Shown one piece after another: positions 30,863 through 39,114 of a stretch of DNA of 40,417 nucleotides (the stretch's first letter is position 1; each line of letters begins with the position of its first letter). Both the position numbers and the translations under genes were made by a program. Origin of the DNA: Pseudomonas syringae (lineage in GTDB: Bacteria > Pseudomonadota > Gammaproteobacteria > Pseudomonadales > Pseudomonadaceae); contig NZ_WKCB01000053.1 of NCBI RefSeq assembly GCF_021606685.1, positions 1 to 40,417 of the forward strand, given 5' to 3'. A model generated the notes under the pieces. It saw nothing but the letters and a program-made list of their open reading frames with translations, ran no database searches and had not been told where the DNA came from.

Positions 30863-32950
30863 ATGGCAAACCCGGACGCCCTGAGTCAGCAGCGAGCTTC
30901 AAATCGCCTGCTGCAACCGACCGTCAAATCCCATCTGGCGTACACGCTGCTCTGCGCACTGGTCATGATGGTGATGCTCTCCCTGCTGCGCCTGGCGCTG
31001 CTGGTGTACAACCGCGAGATGATCCTCGACACGCCGGCCTCGACCTTCCTTGAAGCTTTCGCCAACGGCCTGCGCCTGGATATCCGCCTGGTGGTGTACC
31101 TGCTCATTCCGTTGCTGCTGGCGCTGTTCAGCGTTCGGGCCATGGCTGCGCGTGGGTTTTTCCGGTTCTGGCTGACGGTTGCGTCCAGCATTGCGCTGTT
31201 CCTCGGCCTGATGGAAATGGACTTCTACCGTGAGTTCCACCAGCGCCTCAACGGCCTGGTCTTCCAGTATGTGAAAGAAGACCCGAAAACCGTGATGAGC
31301 ATGCTCTGGTACGGTTTCCCGGTGGTGCGCTACCTGCTGGCCTGGGCCGTGGGCACGCTGATCCTGAGTATCGCGTTCAAAGGCGCAGACCGCGCCACGC
31401 GCCCGCGCGGCCCGTTCAGCGGTGGCAGCATCGGCACACGCCAGGTGGCGCCGTGGTACAGCCGCATCGCGGTGTTCGTGGTTTGCCTGCTGATCGCCGT
31501 CGTCGCCGCCCGTGGCACCCTGCGTCAGGGCCCGCCGCTGCGTTGGGGCGATGTGTACACCACTGACTCGAACTTCGCCAACCAACTGGGCCTCAATGGC
31601 ACCTTGTCGCTGATTGGCGCGGCCAAGGCGCGGTTCGGTGAAGACCGTTCCAACGTCTGGAAGGCCACCCTGGACCAACCGCTGGCCACCCAGACCGTGC
31701 GGGACATGTTGGTGTTGCCGCAAGAGAAACTGGTGGACAGCGACATCGCCGCCGTACGCCGTGACTACACGCCACCGGCCGAGAAGACCCTGCCGATCAA
31801 GAACGTGGTCGTGATCCTGATGGAAAGCTTCGCCGGTCACTCGGTGGGCGCATTGGGTCGCCCGGGGAATATCACCCCGTACTTTGACAAACTGTCCAAG
31901 GAAGGCCTGCTGTTCGACCGCTTCTTCTCCAACGGCACGCACACCCACCAGGGTATGTTCGCCACCATGGCCTGCTTCCCGAACCTGCCAGGTTTTGAAT
32001 ACCTGATGCAGACCCCGGAAGGCAGCCACAAACTGTCCGGCTTGCCGCAGTTGCTCAGCGCGCGTGATTTCAACGACGTGTATGTCTACAACGGCGACTT
32101 CGCCTGGGATAACCAGTCGGGCTTCTTCAGCAACCAGGGCATGACCAACTTCATCGGCCGTAACGACTTCGTCGACCCGGTGTTCTCTGACCCGACGTGG
32201 GGCGTGTCCGACCAGGACATGTTCAACCGTGGCCTGGAAGAGTTGAAGGCCCGCGAAGGCGGCAAGCCGTTCTACGCACTGCTGCAAACCCTGTCCAACC
32301 ACACGCCGTACGCGCTGCCGACGCCGTTGCCGGTTGAGAAAGTCACCGACCGTGGCAGCCTCAACGAGCATTTGACGGCCATGCGTTACTCCGACTGGGC
32401 CCTGGGCCAGTTCTTTGAAAAGGCCCGCAAGGAGCCGTACTTCAAGGAAACACTGTTCGTGATCGTGGGCGACCACGGCTTCGGCAACGAGCAGCAGATC
32501 ACCGAGATGGACCTGGGCCGCTTTAACGTGCCGATGCTGATGATTGCACCGGGCATGCAGGAGAAGTTCGGCGAGCGTGACCACACCGTGGGCACGCAGA
32601 TCGACATCGTGCCCACCATCATGGGCCGCCTCGGTGGCGACACCCTGCACCAGTGCTGGGGCCGCGACCTGCTGAACCTGCCGGAAGGTGACAAAGGCTT
32701 TGGCGTGATCAAGCCGTCGGGCAGCGACCAGACCGTTGCGTTGGTCACCGCCGACCGCATCCTGGTACTGCCCAAGGAAATGCCACCCAAACTGTGGCAA
32801 TACGAACTGGGCGCCAACCCGACCGGTAAAGTGATTCCCGAATCGCCGGACGAGGCTGCACTCAAGCAGAAACTCGAGTCGTTCCTGCAGACCGCAACCA
32901 AGAGCCTGTTGGATAACACCGCTGGCGTGGTAAACGGTAAGCCGGACTAA
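30863..32950 (+). CDS. LtaS/OpgB-like phosphoglycerol transferase (sulfatase family)
   Basis: This 695-residue membrane protein has about five N-terminal transmembrane segments (to about 215) and a periplasmic sulfatase-fold domain of the LtaS/OpgB type. Metal and catalytic positions are visible: Glu 321 in VVILMESFAGHS, the nucleophile Thr (359 or 361) in NGTHTHQGMFAT, and Asp 537-His 538 in VGDHGFGNEQQ. Family members transfer phosphoglycerol from phosphatidylglycerol to a polymer; in Gram-negatives osmoregulated periplasmic glucans are a typical acceptor. That is a family inference, and the acceptor here is not proven. It ends at a strong terminator and stands as a single gene. From memory it corresponds to PA1689. 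Confidence 0.88.
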   Translation: MANPDALSQQRASNRLLQPTVKSHLAYTLLCALVMMVMLSLLRLALLVYNREMILDTPASTFLEAFANGLRLDIRLVVYLLIPLLLALFSVRAMAARGFFRFWLTVASSIALFLGLMEMDFYREFHQRLNGLVFQYVKEDPKTVMSMLWYGFPVVRYLLAWAVGTLILSIAFKGADRATRPRGPFSGGSIGTRQVAPWYSRIAVFVVCLLIAVVAARGTLRQGPPLRWGDVYTTDSNFANQLGLNGTLSLIGAAKARFGEDRSNVWKATLDQPLATQTVRDMLVLPQEKLVDSDIAAVRRDYTPPAEKTLPIKNVVVILMESFAGHSVGALGRPGNITPYFDKLSKEGLLFDRFFSNGTHTHQGMFATMACFPNLPGFEYLMQTPEGSHKLSGLPQLLSARDFNDVYVYNGDFAWDNQSGFFSNQGMTNFIGRNDFVDPVFSDPTWGVSDQDMFNRGLEELKAREGGKPFYALLQTLSNHTPYALPTPLPVEKVTDRGSLNEHLTAMRYSDWALGQFFEKARKEPYFKETLFVIVGDHGFGNEQQITEMDLGRFNVPMLMIAPGMQEKFGERDHTVGTQIDIVPTIMGRLGGDTLHQCWGRDLLNLPEGDKGFGVIKPSGSDQTVALVTADRILVLPKEMPPKLWQYELGANPTGKVIPESPDEAALKQKLESFLQTATKSLLDNTAGVVNGKPD

Positions 32951-32962
32951 CTAACCGGCAAT

Positions 32963-32995
32963 AAAAAAGAGGCCCTTGAAGGGCCTCTTTTTTTT
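32963..32995. terminator. Rho-independent terminator, probably bidirectional
   Basis: GAGGCCC (32969-32975) pairs with GGGCCTC (32981-32987), with A and T tracts outside. It lies between the LtaS-like gene and the convergent DUF3309 gene. Confidence 0.92.
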
Positions 32996-33004
32996 GTCCG
33001 GCTT

Positions 33005-33157
33005 TTATATCCGGCCGAGCAACAGCAGCACCAGCAGTACCACCAGGACAACGCCCAGGATACCCGACGGGCCATAACCCCAGTTACGCGAGTGAGGGAA
33101 GACTGGCAAACCGCCCACCAGCAGGAGAATCAGGATGATGATTAGAATGAGGCTCAT
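33005..33157 (-). CDS. DUF3309 small membrane peptide
   Basis: This 50-residue protein consists of two hydrophobic stretches (LILIIILILLLVGGLPVF and ILGVVLVVLLVLLLLGRI) around HSRNWGYGPSG, matching the DUF3309 family of tiny membrane proteins. The ATG at 33155-33157 has AAGGAA 8 bases upstream on the minus strand. The gene ends 10 bases from the shared terminator. The function is unknown; such proteins are common in pseudomonads. Confidence 0.88.
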   Translation of the reverse strand: MSLILIIILILLLVGGLPVFPHSRNWGYGPSGILGVVLVVLLVLLLLGRI

Positions 33158-33487
33158 GGTTTTATTTCCTTATAGGCCTTCTGCAAAGACCGGTTATTTA
33201 ACGGTAGGCCCGTCTGTTTTAATCCGGACGCCTTAACAACTCCGACTGCTGCACTTGGTAGAAAATTCCGTGTTTTTTTAAAGCATTTTGCAAACATGCT
33301 TATTTCTTTTAATGCGCTCGCAAATCCTCCTTGTTAGTTGAAAAAGATTGAACTTAGGCGCCAGCCGGGTATCCGACCCGGCCTGTGGTTTGCCTGGGGC
33401 ATTCATCAATCTGATGGTGCGTGGGTGCGGGAAAAACCTTCGCTACACTGCCGATCACTTCCTCTGTGAACCACAAGGCTACTACCT
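33158..33487. other. Divergent region between DUF3309 and SDR genes
   Basis: This 330-base gap holds the promoters of two divergent genes. A/T-rich stretches lie at about 33270-33350. A hairpin GCCGGGT/ACCCGGC (33364-33382) stands about 105 bases before the SDR start and could be part of its leader. No gene is visible. Confidence 0.45.
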
Positions 33488-34303
33488 ATGCAAAATCGCA
33501 TGATGATCACTGGCGCCGGGTCCGGCCTGGGTCGTGAAATCGCTCTGCGCTGGGCCCGCGAGGGTTGGCAGCTGGCCTTGTCGGATGTCAGTGAGCCGGG
33601 GTTGCAGGAAACCCTTAGGTTGGTGCGCGAAGCCGGTGGCGATGGCTTCGTCCAGCGCTGCGACGTGCGCGACTACAGCCAGCTCACCGCGTTTGCCCAG
33701 GCCTGCGAGGTCAAGCTGGGGGGCATTGATGTGATCGTCAACAATGCCGGCGTGGCCTCGGGTGGGTTCTTCGCCGAGCTGTCTCTGGAGGATTGGGACT
33801 GGCAGATCGCGATCAACCTGATGGGGGTGGTCAAGGGGTGCAAGGCGTTCTTGCCGCTGCTGGAACAGAGCAAGGGGCGGATCATCAACATTGCGTCGAT
33901 GGCGGCCCTGATGCAGGGGCCGGCGATGAGTAACTACAACGTGGCCAAGGCCGGTGTGGTGGCGCTGTCGGAGAGTTTGCTGGTGGAACTCAAGCAGCAG
34001 GAAATCGGGGTGCATGTGGTGTGTCCTTCGTTCTTCCAGACCAACCTGTTGGACTCCTTTCGGGGGCCTACCCCGGCGATGAAGGCGCAGGTGGGTAAGT
34101 TGCTCGAGAGTTCGCCGATTTCGGCGGCGGATATTGCTGATTACATATATCAGCGGGTGGAGGCGGGGGAGTTCATGATTTTGCCCCATGAACAGGGGCG
34201 GATGGCTTGGGCGTTGAAGCAGAAGAATCCGCAGTTGCTGTATGACGAGATGACGAGTATGTCGGACAAGATGCGCGCTAAGGCGCAGGCGGTGAAGGGC
34301 TGA
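33488..34303 (+). CDS. Short-chain dehydrogenase/reductase
   Basis: This 271-residue protein is a classical short-chain dehydrogenase. The nucleotide loop GAGSGLG lies at residues 9-15, an Asp at the end of the second strand (LALSDVSEPG) suggests NAD preference, and NNAG follows at about 88-91. The catalytic Ser is in INIASMAAL and the YxxxK motif in YNVAKAGV. The start at 33488 fits the domain. The C-terminal extension (EQGRMAWALKQKNPQLLYDEMTSMSDKM) is longer than in minimal members. The substrate is unknown and neighbours give no clue. The long inverted repeat begins 27 bases past the stop. Confidence 0.9.
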   Translation: MQNRMMITGAGSGLGREIALRWAREGWQLALSDVSEPGLQETLRLVREAGGDGFVQRCDVRDYSQLTAFAQACEVKLGGIDVIVNNAGVASGGFFAELSLEDWDWQIAINLMGVVKGCKAFLPLLEQSKGRIINIASMAALMQGPAMSNYNVAKAGVVALSESLLVELKQQEIGVHVVCPSFFQTNLLDSFRGPTPAMKAQVGKLLESSPISAADIADYIYQRVEAGEFMILPHEQGRMAWALKQKNPQLLYDEMTSMSDKMRAKAQAVKG

Positions 34304-34468
34304 GCTTTTTCCCGGGAGTGGGGGGGTGAATATCCGTTATTGGGGTGATGGCGGCTATTGGTTCCGCTCTTACAGCGGGTCACTTTTGGAAAGAGCCCAA
34401 AAGTAACCAAAAGGCTCTTGCCCCACCACTCGGCACCTCGCCTCCGGCTCGGTGTGCCCGCCCGCAGC

Positions 34469-34553
34469 CTTGAATCCGTGGGCCGCCGCGATGGGCCATC
34501 CTTGGCCCAGCGCGGCTAACCCGGCGTCCTGCCGGGTTACCCACGGATTCAAG
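34469..34553. repeat. Cloverleaf-like fold in the left arm
   Basis: An outer stem CTTGAATCCGTGGG (34469-34482) with CCCACGGATTCAAG (34540-34553) encloses two inner hairpins: GGGCCA/TGGCCC and AACCCGGC/GCCGGGTT. Either DNA strand or its transcript could form a three-way junction. Confidence 0.7.
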
Positions 34554-34705
34554 CCCGCGTGCGGCCAGCGTGGTTAATGGGGCGCCTCAGATCAAGATCA
34601 AAAGCACGGCGGCCTGACAGCCGGCCTGAGTGATGTAGAGCAAAAGCGCGGATTGTGGGCGGGCTTGGACCCAACCGGAGTTACGTCTGTTGATTGCGAT
34701 TCAAA

Positions 34706-34794
34706 TGTGGGAGGGGGCTTGCTCCCGATAGCGGTGTGTCAGCCAATGCATCTGTGACTGCTCCACCGCTATCGGGAGCAAGCCCCCTCCCACA
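34706..34794. repeat. REP doublet near the centre of the long inverted repeat
   Basis: TGTGGGAGGGGGCTTGCTCC and complement are flanked by TTCAA and TTGAA, which extend the pairing. The doublet centre is within about 25 bases of the centre of the long inverted repeat. Confidence 0.9.
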
Positions 34795-34971
34795 CTTGAA
34801 CCGAGTACGGCTTCAAGGATCAGGCCGGCTGTCAGGCCGCCTCGCTTGGCTGTGTTTTTGATCCGGCCCTTACATCCTTTGCGCTGACGAAGTCAGCGAT
34901 CTTTTGATCTGAAGCTTTTGATCGTGATCTTGATCTAGGGCGCCCCATTAAACACGCTGGCCGAACGCAGG

Positions 34972-35056
34972 CTTGAATCCGTGGGCGACCCGGCAGGACG
35001 CCGGGTTAGCCGCGCTGGGCCATGGATGGCCCATCGCGGCGGCCCACGGATTCAAG
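34972..35056. repeat. Cloverleaf-like fold in the right arm
   Basis: This is the mirror copy of the left-arm fold: CTTGAATCCGTGGG (34972-34985) pairs with CCCACGGATTCAAG (35043-35056) around the same two inner hairpins in reversed order. Confidence 0.7.
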
Positions 35057-35388
35057 CCGGAGTGAGGGCACACCGAGCATGAGCGAGGTGCCGAGTGTTG
35101 GGGCAAGAGCCCTTTTGGTTACTTTTGGCTGGGCCGGCATTCCGGGCTCTTTTCCAAAAGTGACCCGCTGTAAGAGCGGAACCCATACCCGCCACAACCA
35201 CAACAACGGATATGTACTCAATCACCTAACCACCCCCCCCATAGATAGAAGCCATCACCAGACCCTCATGACTTGCCCCCATCGTCTGTTAGAATCGCGT
35301 TTTTCTGTGGCTTGTGCGACCCCGCAACCTTTATCGCACGCCCCGTAACCCGTATTGATTTCAGCGCGTCGCGCTAGAGAGAGCCTGT

Positions 35389-36171
35389 ATGACCGTTAGT
35401 TTGAAAACCGCCGAAGACATCGCCGGCATGCGCATCGCCGGCAAACTGGCTGCCGACGTCCTGGAAATGATCGCCGAACACGTCAAGCCCGGCGTTACCA
35501 CCGAAACCCTGAACCAGATCTGCCACGACTATATCGTCAACGTCCAAGGCGCCATCCCCGCGCCGCTGAACTACAAGGGCTTCCCCAAGTCGATCTGCAC
35601 CTCGGTCAACCACGTGGTCTGCCACGGTATCCCAGGCGACAAGCCGTTGAAGGATGGCGATACGCTGAACATCGACGTAACCGTGATCAAGGACCGCTAT
35701 TTCGGCGACACCAGCCGCATGTTCCACGTCGGCACCGTGCCGGTCTGGGCCGAGCGCCTCTCCCAGGTCACCCAGGAATGCATGTACAAGGCCATCGAGA
35801 TCGTCAAACCCGGCTGCCGCCTGGGCGACATCGGTGAAGTGATCCAGAAGCATGCTGAAAAGAATGGCTTCTCGGTGGTCCGCGAATTCTGCGGCCACGG
35901 CATCGGCACGGTCTTCCACGAAGAACCGCAGATCCTGCACTATGGCCGCGCCGGCACCGGCATGGAACTCAAGGCTGGCATGACCTTCACCATCGAGCCG
36001 ATGATCAACCAGGGCAAGGCCGACACCAAGGTGCTGGGCGACGGCTGGACCGCAATCACCAAAGACCGCAAGCTCTCGGCCCAGTGGGAACACACCCTGC
36101 TGGTCACCGACACCGGCTACGAGATTTTCACCCTGCGCGCCGACGACACGATTCCACGCATTTCGGCCTAA
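35389..36171 (+). CDS. map: Methionine aminopeptidase, type I
   Basis: This 260-residue protein matches type I methionine aminopeptidase, which removes the initiator Met from new proteins. The substrate His is in HVVCHGIPG. The metal ligands are visible as the two Asp of NIDVTVIKDRYFGDTSR, His in FCGHGIGTVFHEEPQ, Glu in FTIEPMI and Glu in QWEHTLL. The ATG at 35389 follows GAGAGAG. It precedes glnD by 68 bases and probably shares its transcript. In other pseudomonads I recall map being divergent from rpsB, whereas here about 1 kb of repeat sequence and an SDR gene stand upstream. Confidence 0.97.
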   Translation: MTVSLKTAEDIAGMRIAGKLAADVLEMIAEHVKPGVTTETLNQICHDYIVNVQGAIPAPLNYKGFPKSICTSVNHVVCHGIPGDKPLKDGDTLNIDVTVIKDRYFGDTSRMFHVGTVPVWAERLSQVTQECMYKAIEIVKPGCRLGDIGEVIQKHAEKNGFSVVREFCGHGIGTVFHEEPQILHYGRAGTGMELKAGMTFTIEPMINQGKADTKVLGDGWTAITKDRKLSAQWEHTLLVTDTGYEIFTLRADDTIPRISA

Positions 36172-36239
36172 TAAAGGGTTGCCCTGGTTTTCCCAAACTG
36201 TGTTGTGACTGACTGATAGATAGAAAGGAAAGCCGATCG

Positions 36240-38936
36240 ATGCCCCAGGTGGATCCCGAACTCTTCGACCGTGGCCAGTTCCAGGCCGAACTGGCCCTGA
36301 AGGCGAGCCCCATCGCCGCGTTCAAGAAAGCCATCCGCCAGGCCCGCGAGGTGCTCGATGCGCGCTTTCGCAGCGGGCGGGACATCCGCAGGCTGATCGA
36401 GGACCGTGCCTGGTTCGTCGATAACATTCTGCAAAAGGCCTGGGAACAGTTCAGTTGGAGCGAAGACGCCGATATCGCCCTGGTGGCGGTCGGCGGCTAC
36501 GGTCGTGGCGAATTGCACCCCTACTCCGACATCGATCTGCTGATCCTGCTGGACAGCGCCGATCATGAGATTTTTCGCGATTCCATCGAGCGTTTTCTGA
36601 CGCTGTTGTGGGACATCGGCCTGGAAGTCGGCCAGAGCGTGCGCTCGGTGGACGAGTGCGCCCAAGAAGCGCGCGCCGACCTCACCGTGATCACCAACCT
36701 GATGGAAAGCCGCACCATCGCCGGCCCCGAGCGCCTGCGCCAGCGCATGCTCGAGGTCACCAGCACTGCGCACATGTGGCCGAGTAAGGACTTCTTCCTG
36801 GCCAAGCGCGCCGAGCAGAAGGCCCGGCACCACAAGTACAACGACACCGAATACAACCTGGAACCCAACGTCAAAGGCTCGCCGGGCGGGCTGCGGGATA
36901 TCCAGACGATTTTGTGGGTAGCGCGTCGCCAGTACGGCACCCTGAACCTGCGCGCCCTGGCGGGCGAAGGCTTTTTGGTGGAGAGCGAAAACGCCCTGCT
37001 GGCCTCGTCCCAGGAGTTTCTGTGGAAGGTACGCTACGCCCTGCACATGCTTGCCGGGCGTTCCGAAGACCGCTTGCTGTTCGATCACCAGCGCTCCATC
37101 GCCACCCTGCTGGGGTTTGAAGGCGAAGACGCAAAAACCAGCATCGAAAGCTTCATGCAGCAGTACTACCGGGTGGTCATGAGCATTGCCCAGCTCAGCG
37201 ACCTGATCATCCAGCACTTCGAAGAAGTGATCCTGGCCCCCGAAGACGAAGCACCGCCGCAGCCGATCAATGCGCGCTTCCAGCTGCACGACGGCTATAT
37301 CGAAGCGCGCAACGACAACGTGTTCCGTCGCACCCCGTTCGCGATGCTGGAAATCTTCGTGCTGATGGCCCAGCAGCCAGAAATCAAAGGCGTACGCGCC
37401 GACACCATTCGCCTGCTGCGGGAAAACCGTCACCTGATCGACGACGATTTTCGCAACGATATCCGCAACACCAGCCTGTTTATCGAGCTGTTCAAGTGCA
37501 AGATCGGTATCCACCGCAACCTGCGGCGCATGAACCGTTACGGCATTCTCGGGCGCTACCTGCCGGAGTTCGGCTTTATCGTCGGGCAGATGCAACACGA
37601 CCTGTTCCACATCTATACCGTGGACGCCCACACCCTCAATCTGATCAAGCATCTGCGTAAGTTGCAGTACACACAGGTGTCAGAGAAATTCCCGCTGGCC
37701 AGTAAGCTGATGGCCAAGCTGCCCAAGCCGGAACTGATCTACCTCGCCGGCCTGTACCACGACATCGGCAAGGGCCGGCATGGCGACCACTCGGAAGTCG
37801 GTGCCGTGGACGCCGAGGCCTTCTGCCAGCGCCACCAGTTGCCGTTGTGGGACAGCCGCCTGATCGTCTGGCTGGTACAGAACCACCTGGTGATGTCGAC
37901 CACCGCCCAGCGCAAGGACTTGTCCGACCCGCAGGTGATCCACGACTTCGCCGGCATCGTCGGCGACGAAACTCGCCTCGATTACCTGTATGTGCTGACT
38001 GTCTCGGACATCAACGCCACCAACCCGACACTCTGGAACTCATGGCGCGCAAGCCTGTTGCGCCAGCTCTACACCGAAACCAAGCGCGCCTTGCGCCGCG
38101 GCCTGGAAAACCCGGTGGACCGCGAAGAGCAGATCCGCCGCACCCAAAGCGCGGCCCTGGATATTCTGGTGCGCGGCGGCAACGACCCCGACGACGTCGA
38201 GCAATTGTGGTCGCAACTGGGTGACGATTACTTCCTGCGCCACACCGCCGGCGACGTGGCCTGGCACAGTGACGCGATCCTGCAGCAGCCGGCCGATGGC
38301 GGGCCGCTGGTGCTGATCAAGGAAACCACCCAGCGCGAATTCGAGGGCGGCACGCAGATCTTCATCTACGCGCCGGACCAGCACGACTTCTTCGCCGTGA
38401 CCGTGGCGGCCATGGACCAGCTCAACCTGAACATCCATGACGCCCGCGTCATCACCTCCAGCAGCCAGTTCACCCTCGACACCTATATCGTGCTCGACAC
38501 CGAAGGCGAATCCATCGGCGATAACCCGGTGCGGGTGAAAAAAATCCGCGAAGGCCTGACCGAAGCGCTGCGCAACCCAGACGATTACCCGACCATCATC
38601 CAGCGCCGGGTGCCGCGCCAGCTCAAGCACTTTGCGTTTGCGCCGCAGGTGACCATCTCCAACGACGCCCAGCGCCCGGTCACCTTGCTGGAACTCAGCG
38701 CGCCGGACCGGCCAGGCCTGCTGGCACGCATCGGCGGGATCTTCCTGGAATTCGACCTGTCGCTACAGAACGCCAAGATTGCGACCCTCGGCGAGCGCGT
38801 GGAAGACGTGTTCTTTATTACCGATGCGGACAACCAGCCGCTGTCCGACCCGGAACTGTGCCGCCGCTTGCAGGAAGCCATCGTGCAGCAATTGAGCGTG
38901 AACCAGGAACCCGAATTGACGCGCCTGACCCTGTAA
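36240..38936 (+). CDS. glnD: PII uridylyltransferase/uridylyl-removing enzyme
   Basis: This 898-residue protein matches GlnD, the nitrogen sensor that uridylylates PII when glutamine is low and removes the group when it is high. The nucleotidyltransferase motif GGYGRGELHPYSDIDLL starts at about residue 84. The HD domain for deuridylylation has YHDIGKGRHGDHSEVGA at about 505. Two glutamine-sensing ACT domains begin near 707 (IFIYAPDQHDFFAVTVAAMD) and 815 (LELSAPDRPGLLARIGGIF). The length is normal. The ATG at 36240 has AAAGGA about 11 bases upstream. It lies between map and dapC, the usual pseudomonad order. Confidence 0.97.
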   Translation: MPQVDPELFDRGQFQAELALKASPIAAFKKAIRQAREVLDARFRSGRDIRRLIEDRAWFVDNILQKAWEQFSWSEDADIALVAVGGYGRGELHPYSDIDLLILLDSADHEIFRDSIERFLTLLWDIGLEVGQSVRSVDECAQEARADLTVITNLMESRTIAGPERLRQRMLEVTSTAHMWPSKDFFLAKRAEQKARHHKYNDTEYNLEPNVKGSPGGLRDIQTILWVARRQYGTLNLRALAGEGFLVESENALLASSQEFLWKVRYALHMLAGRSEDRLLFDHQRSIATLLGFEGEDAKTSIESFMQQYYRVVMSIAQLSDLIIQHFEEVILAPEDEAPPQPINARFQLHDGYIEARNDNVFRRTPFAMLEIFVLMAQQPEIKGVRADTIRLLRENRHLIDDDFRNDIRNTSLFIELFKCKIGIHRNLRRMNRYGILGRYLPEFGFIVGQMQHDLFHIYTVDAHTLNLIKHLRKLQYTQVSEKFPLASKLMAKLPKPELIYLAGLYHDIGKGRHGDHSEVGAVDAEAFCQRHQLPLWDSRLIVWLVQNHLVMSTTAQRKDLSDPQVIHDFAGIVGDETRLDYLYVLTVSDINATNPTLWNSWRASLLRQLYTETKRALRRGLENPVDREEQIRRTQSAALDILVRGGNDPDDVEQLWSQLGDDYFLRHTAGDVAWHSDAILQQPADGGPLVLIKETTQREFEGGTQIFIYAPDQHDFFAVTVAAMDQLNLNIHDARVITSSSQFTLDTYIVLDTEGESIGDNPVRVKKIREGLTEALRNPDDYPTIIQRRVPRQLKHFAFAPQVTISNDAQRPVTLLELSAPDRPGLLARIGGIFLEFDLSLQNAKIATLGERVEDVFFITDADNQPLSDPELCRRLQEAIVQQLSVNQEPELTRLTL

Positions 38937-38939
38937 ACA

Positions 38940-38963
38940 CCCGTCCTCTCCCATGGGGACGGG
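38940..38963 (+). terminator. Hairpin after glnD
   Basis: CCCGTCC (38940-38946) pairs with GGACGGG (38957-38963) immediately after the glnD stop. There is no U-tract. The REP doublet begins a few bases later. Confidence 0.4.
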
Positions 38964-38966
38964 CTT

Positions 38967-39057
38967 ATGTGGGAGCGGGCTTGCTCGCGAATACGGTTTG
39001 GCAGCGATACATTCGCCGACTGACACACCGCATTCGCGAGCAAGCCCGCTCCCACAT
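38967..39057. repeat. REP doublet (GTGGGAGCGGG type)
   Basis: Inverted cores ATGTGGGAGCGGGCTTGCTC and complement lie between glnD and dapC, about 55 bases before the dapC start. Confidence 0.9.
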
Positions 39058-39114
39058 TTGAATGGATTCGCCCGGCAGACCGCATGCTTTCAACCGAATT
39101 TGACGAGATTTGAG

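Larger units (their letters stand above)
34330..35213. repeat. Concentric inverted repeat of about 880 bp
   Basis: The left end ATATCCGTT (34330-34338) is the complement of the right end AACGGATAT (35205-35213). From there the two arms match inward with few interruptions: the GTTCCGCTCTTACAGCGGGT block, a CCAAAAGTAACC-type block, a cloverleaf segment, TTAATGGGGCGCC and GGCGGCCTGACAGCCGGCCT. The arms meet near 34630 and 34824. Between them lies a REP doublet that is itself an inverted repeat. The right arm is longer because of extra GATC-rich sequence at about 34890-34936 and a short insertion near 35130-35150. No credible gene lies inside. Confidence 0.9.

Noticed and set aside
30899..32800. 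A 633-codon minus-strand frame opposite the LtaS-like gene
   Set aside because: It is antisense with no recognisable domain and a composition explained by the codon bias of the real gene.
35006..35221. Short frames in the long inverted repeat (also 34150-34410 and 34370-34552) that encode peptides like LLQRVTFGKEP
   Set aside because: They are translations of a non-coding repeat block. Similar frames occur in both arms in mirror form and have no ribosome sites.
35274..35291. Promoter before map from TTGCCC and TAGAAT
   Set aside because: The spacing is only about 11 bases, too short for a sigma-70 promoter. The true promoter could not be placed.
38953..39114. N-terminal extension of DapC through the REP doublet
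   Set aside because: The extension would translate a REP element. Family members start at the MNNALNQLQPYPF position.
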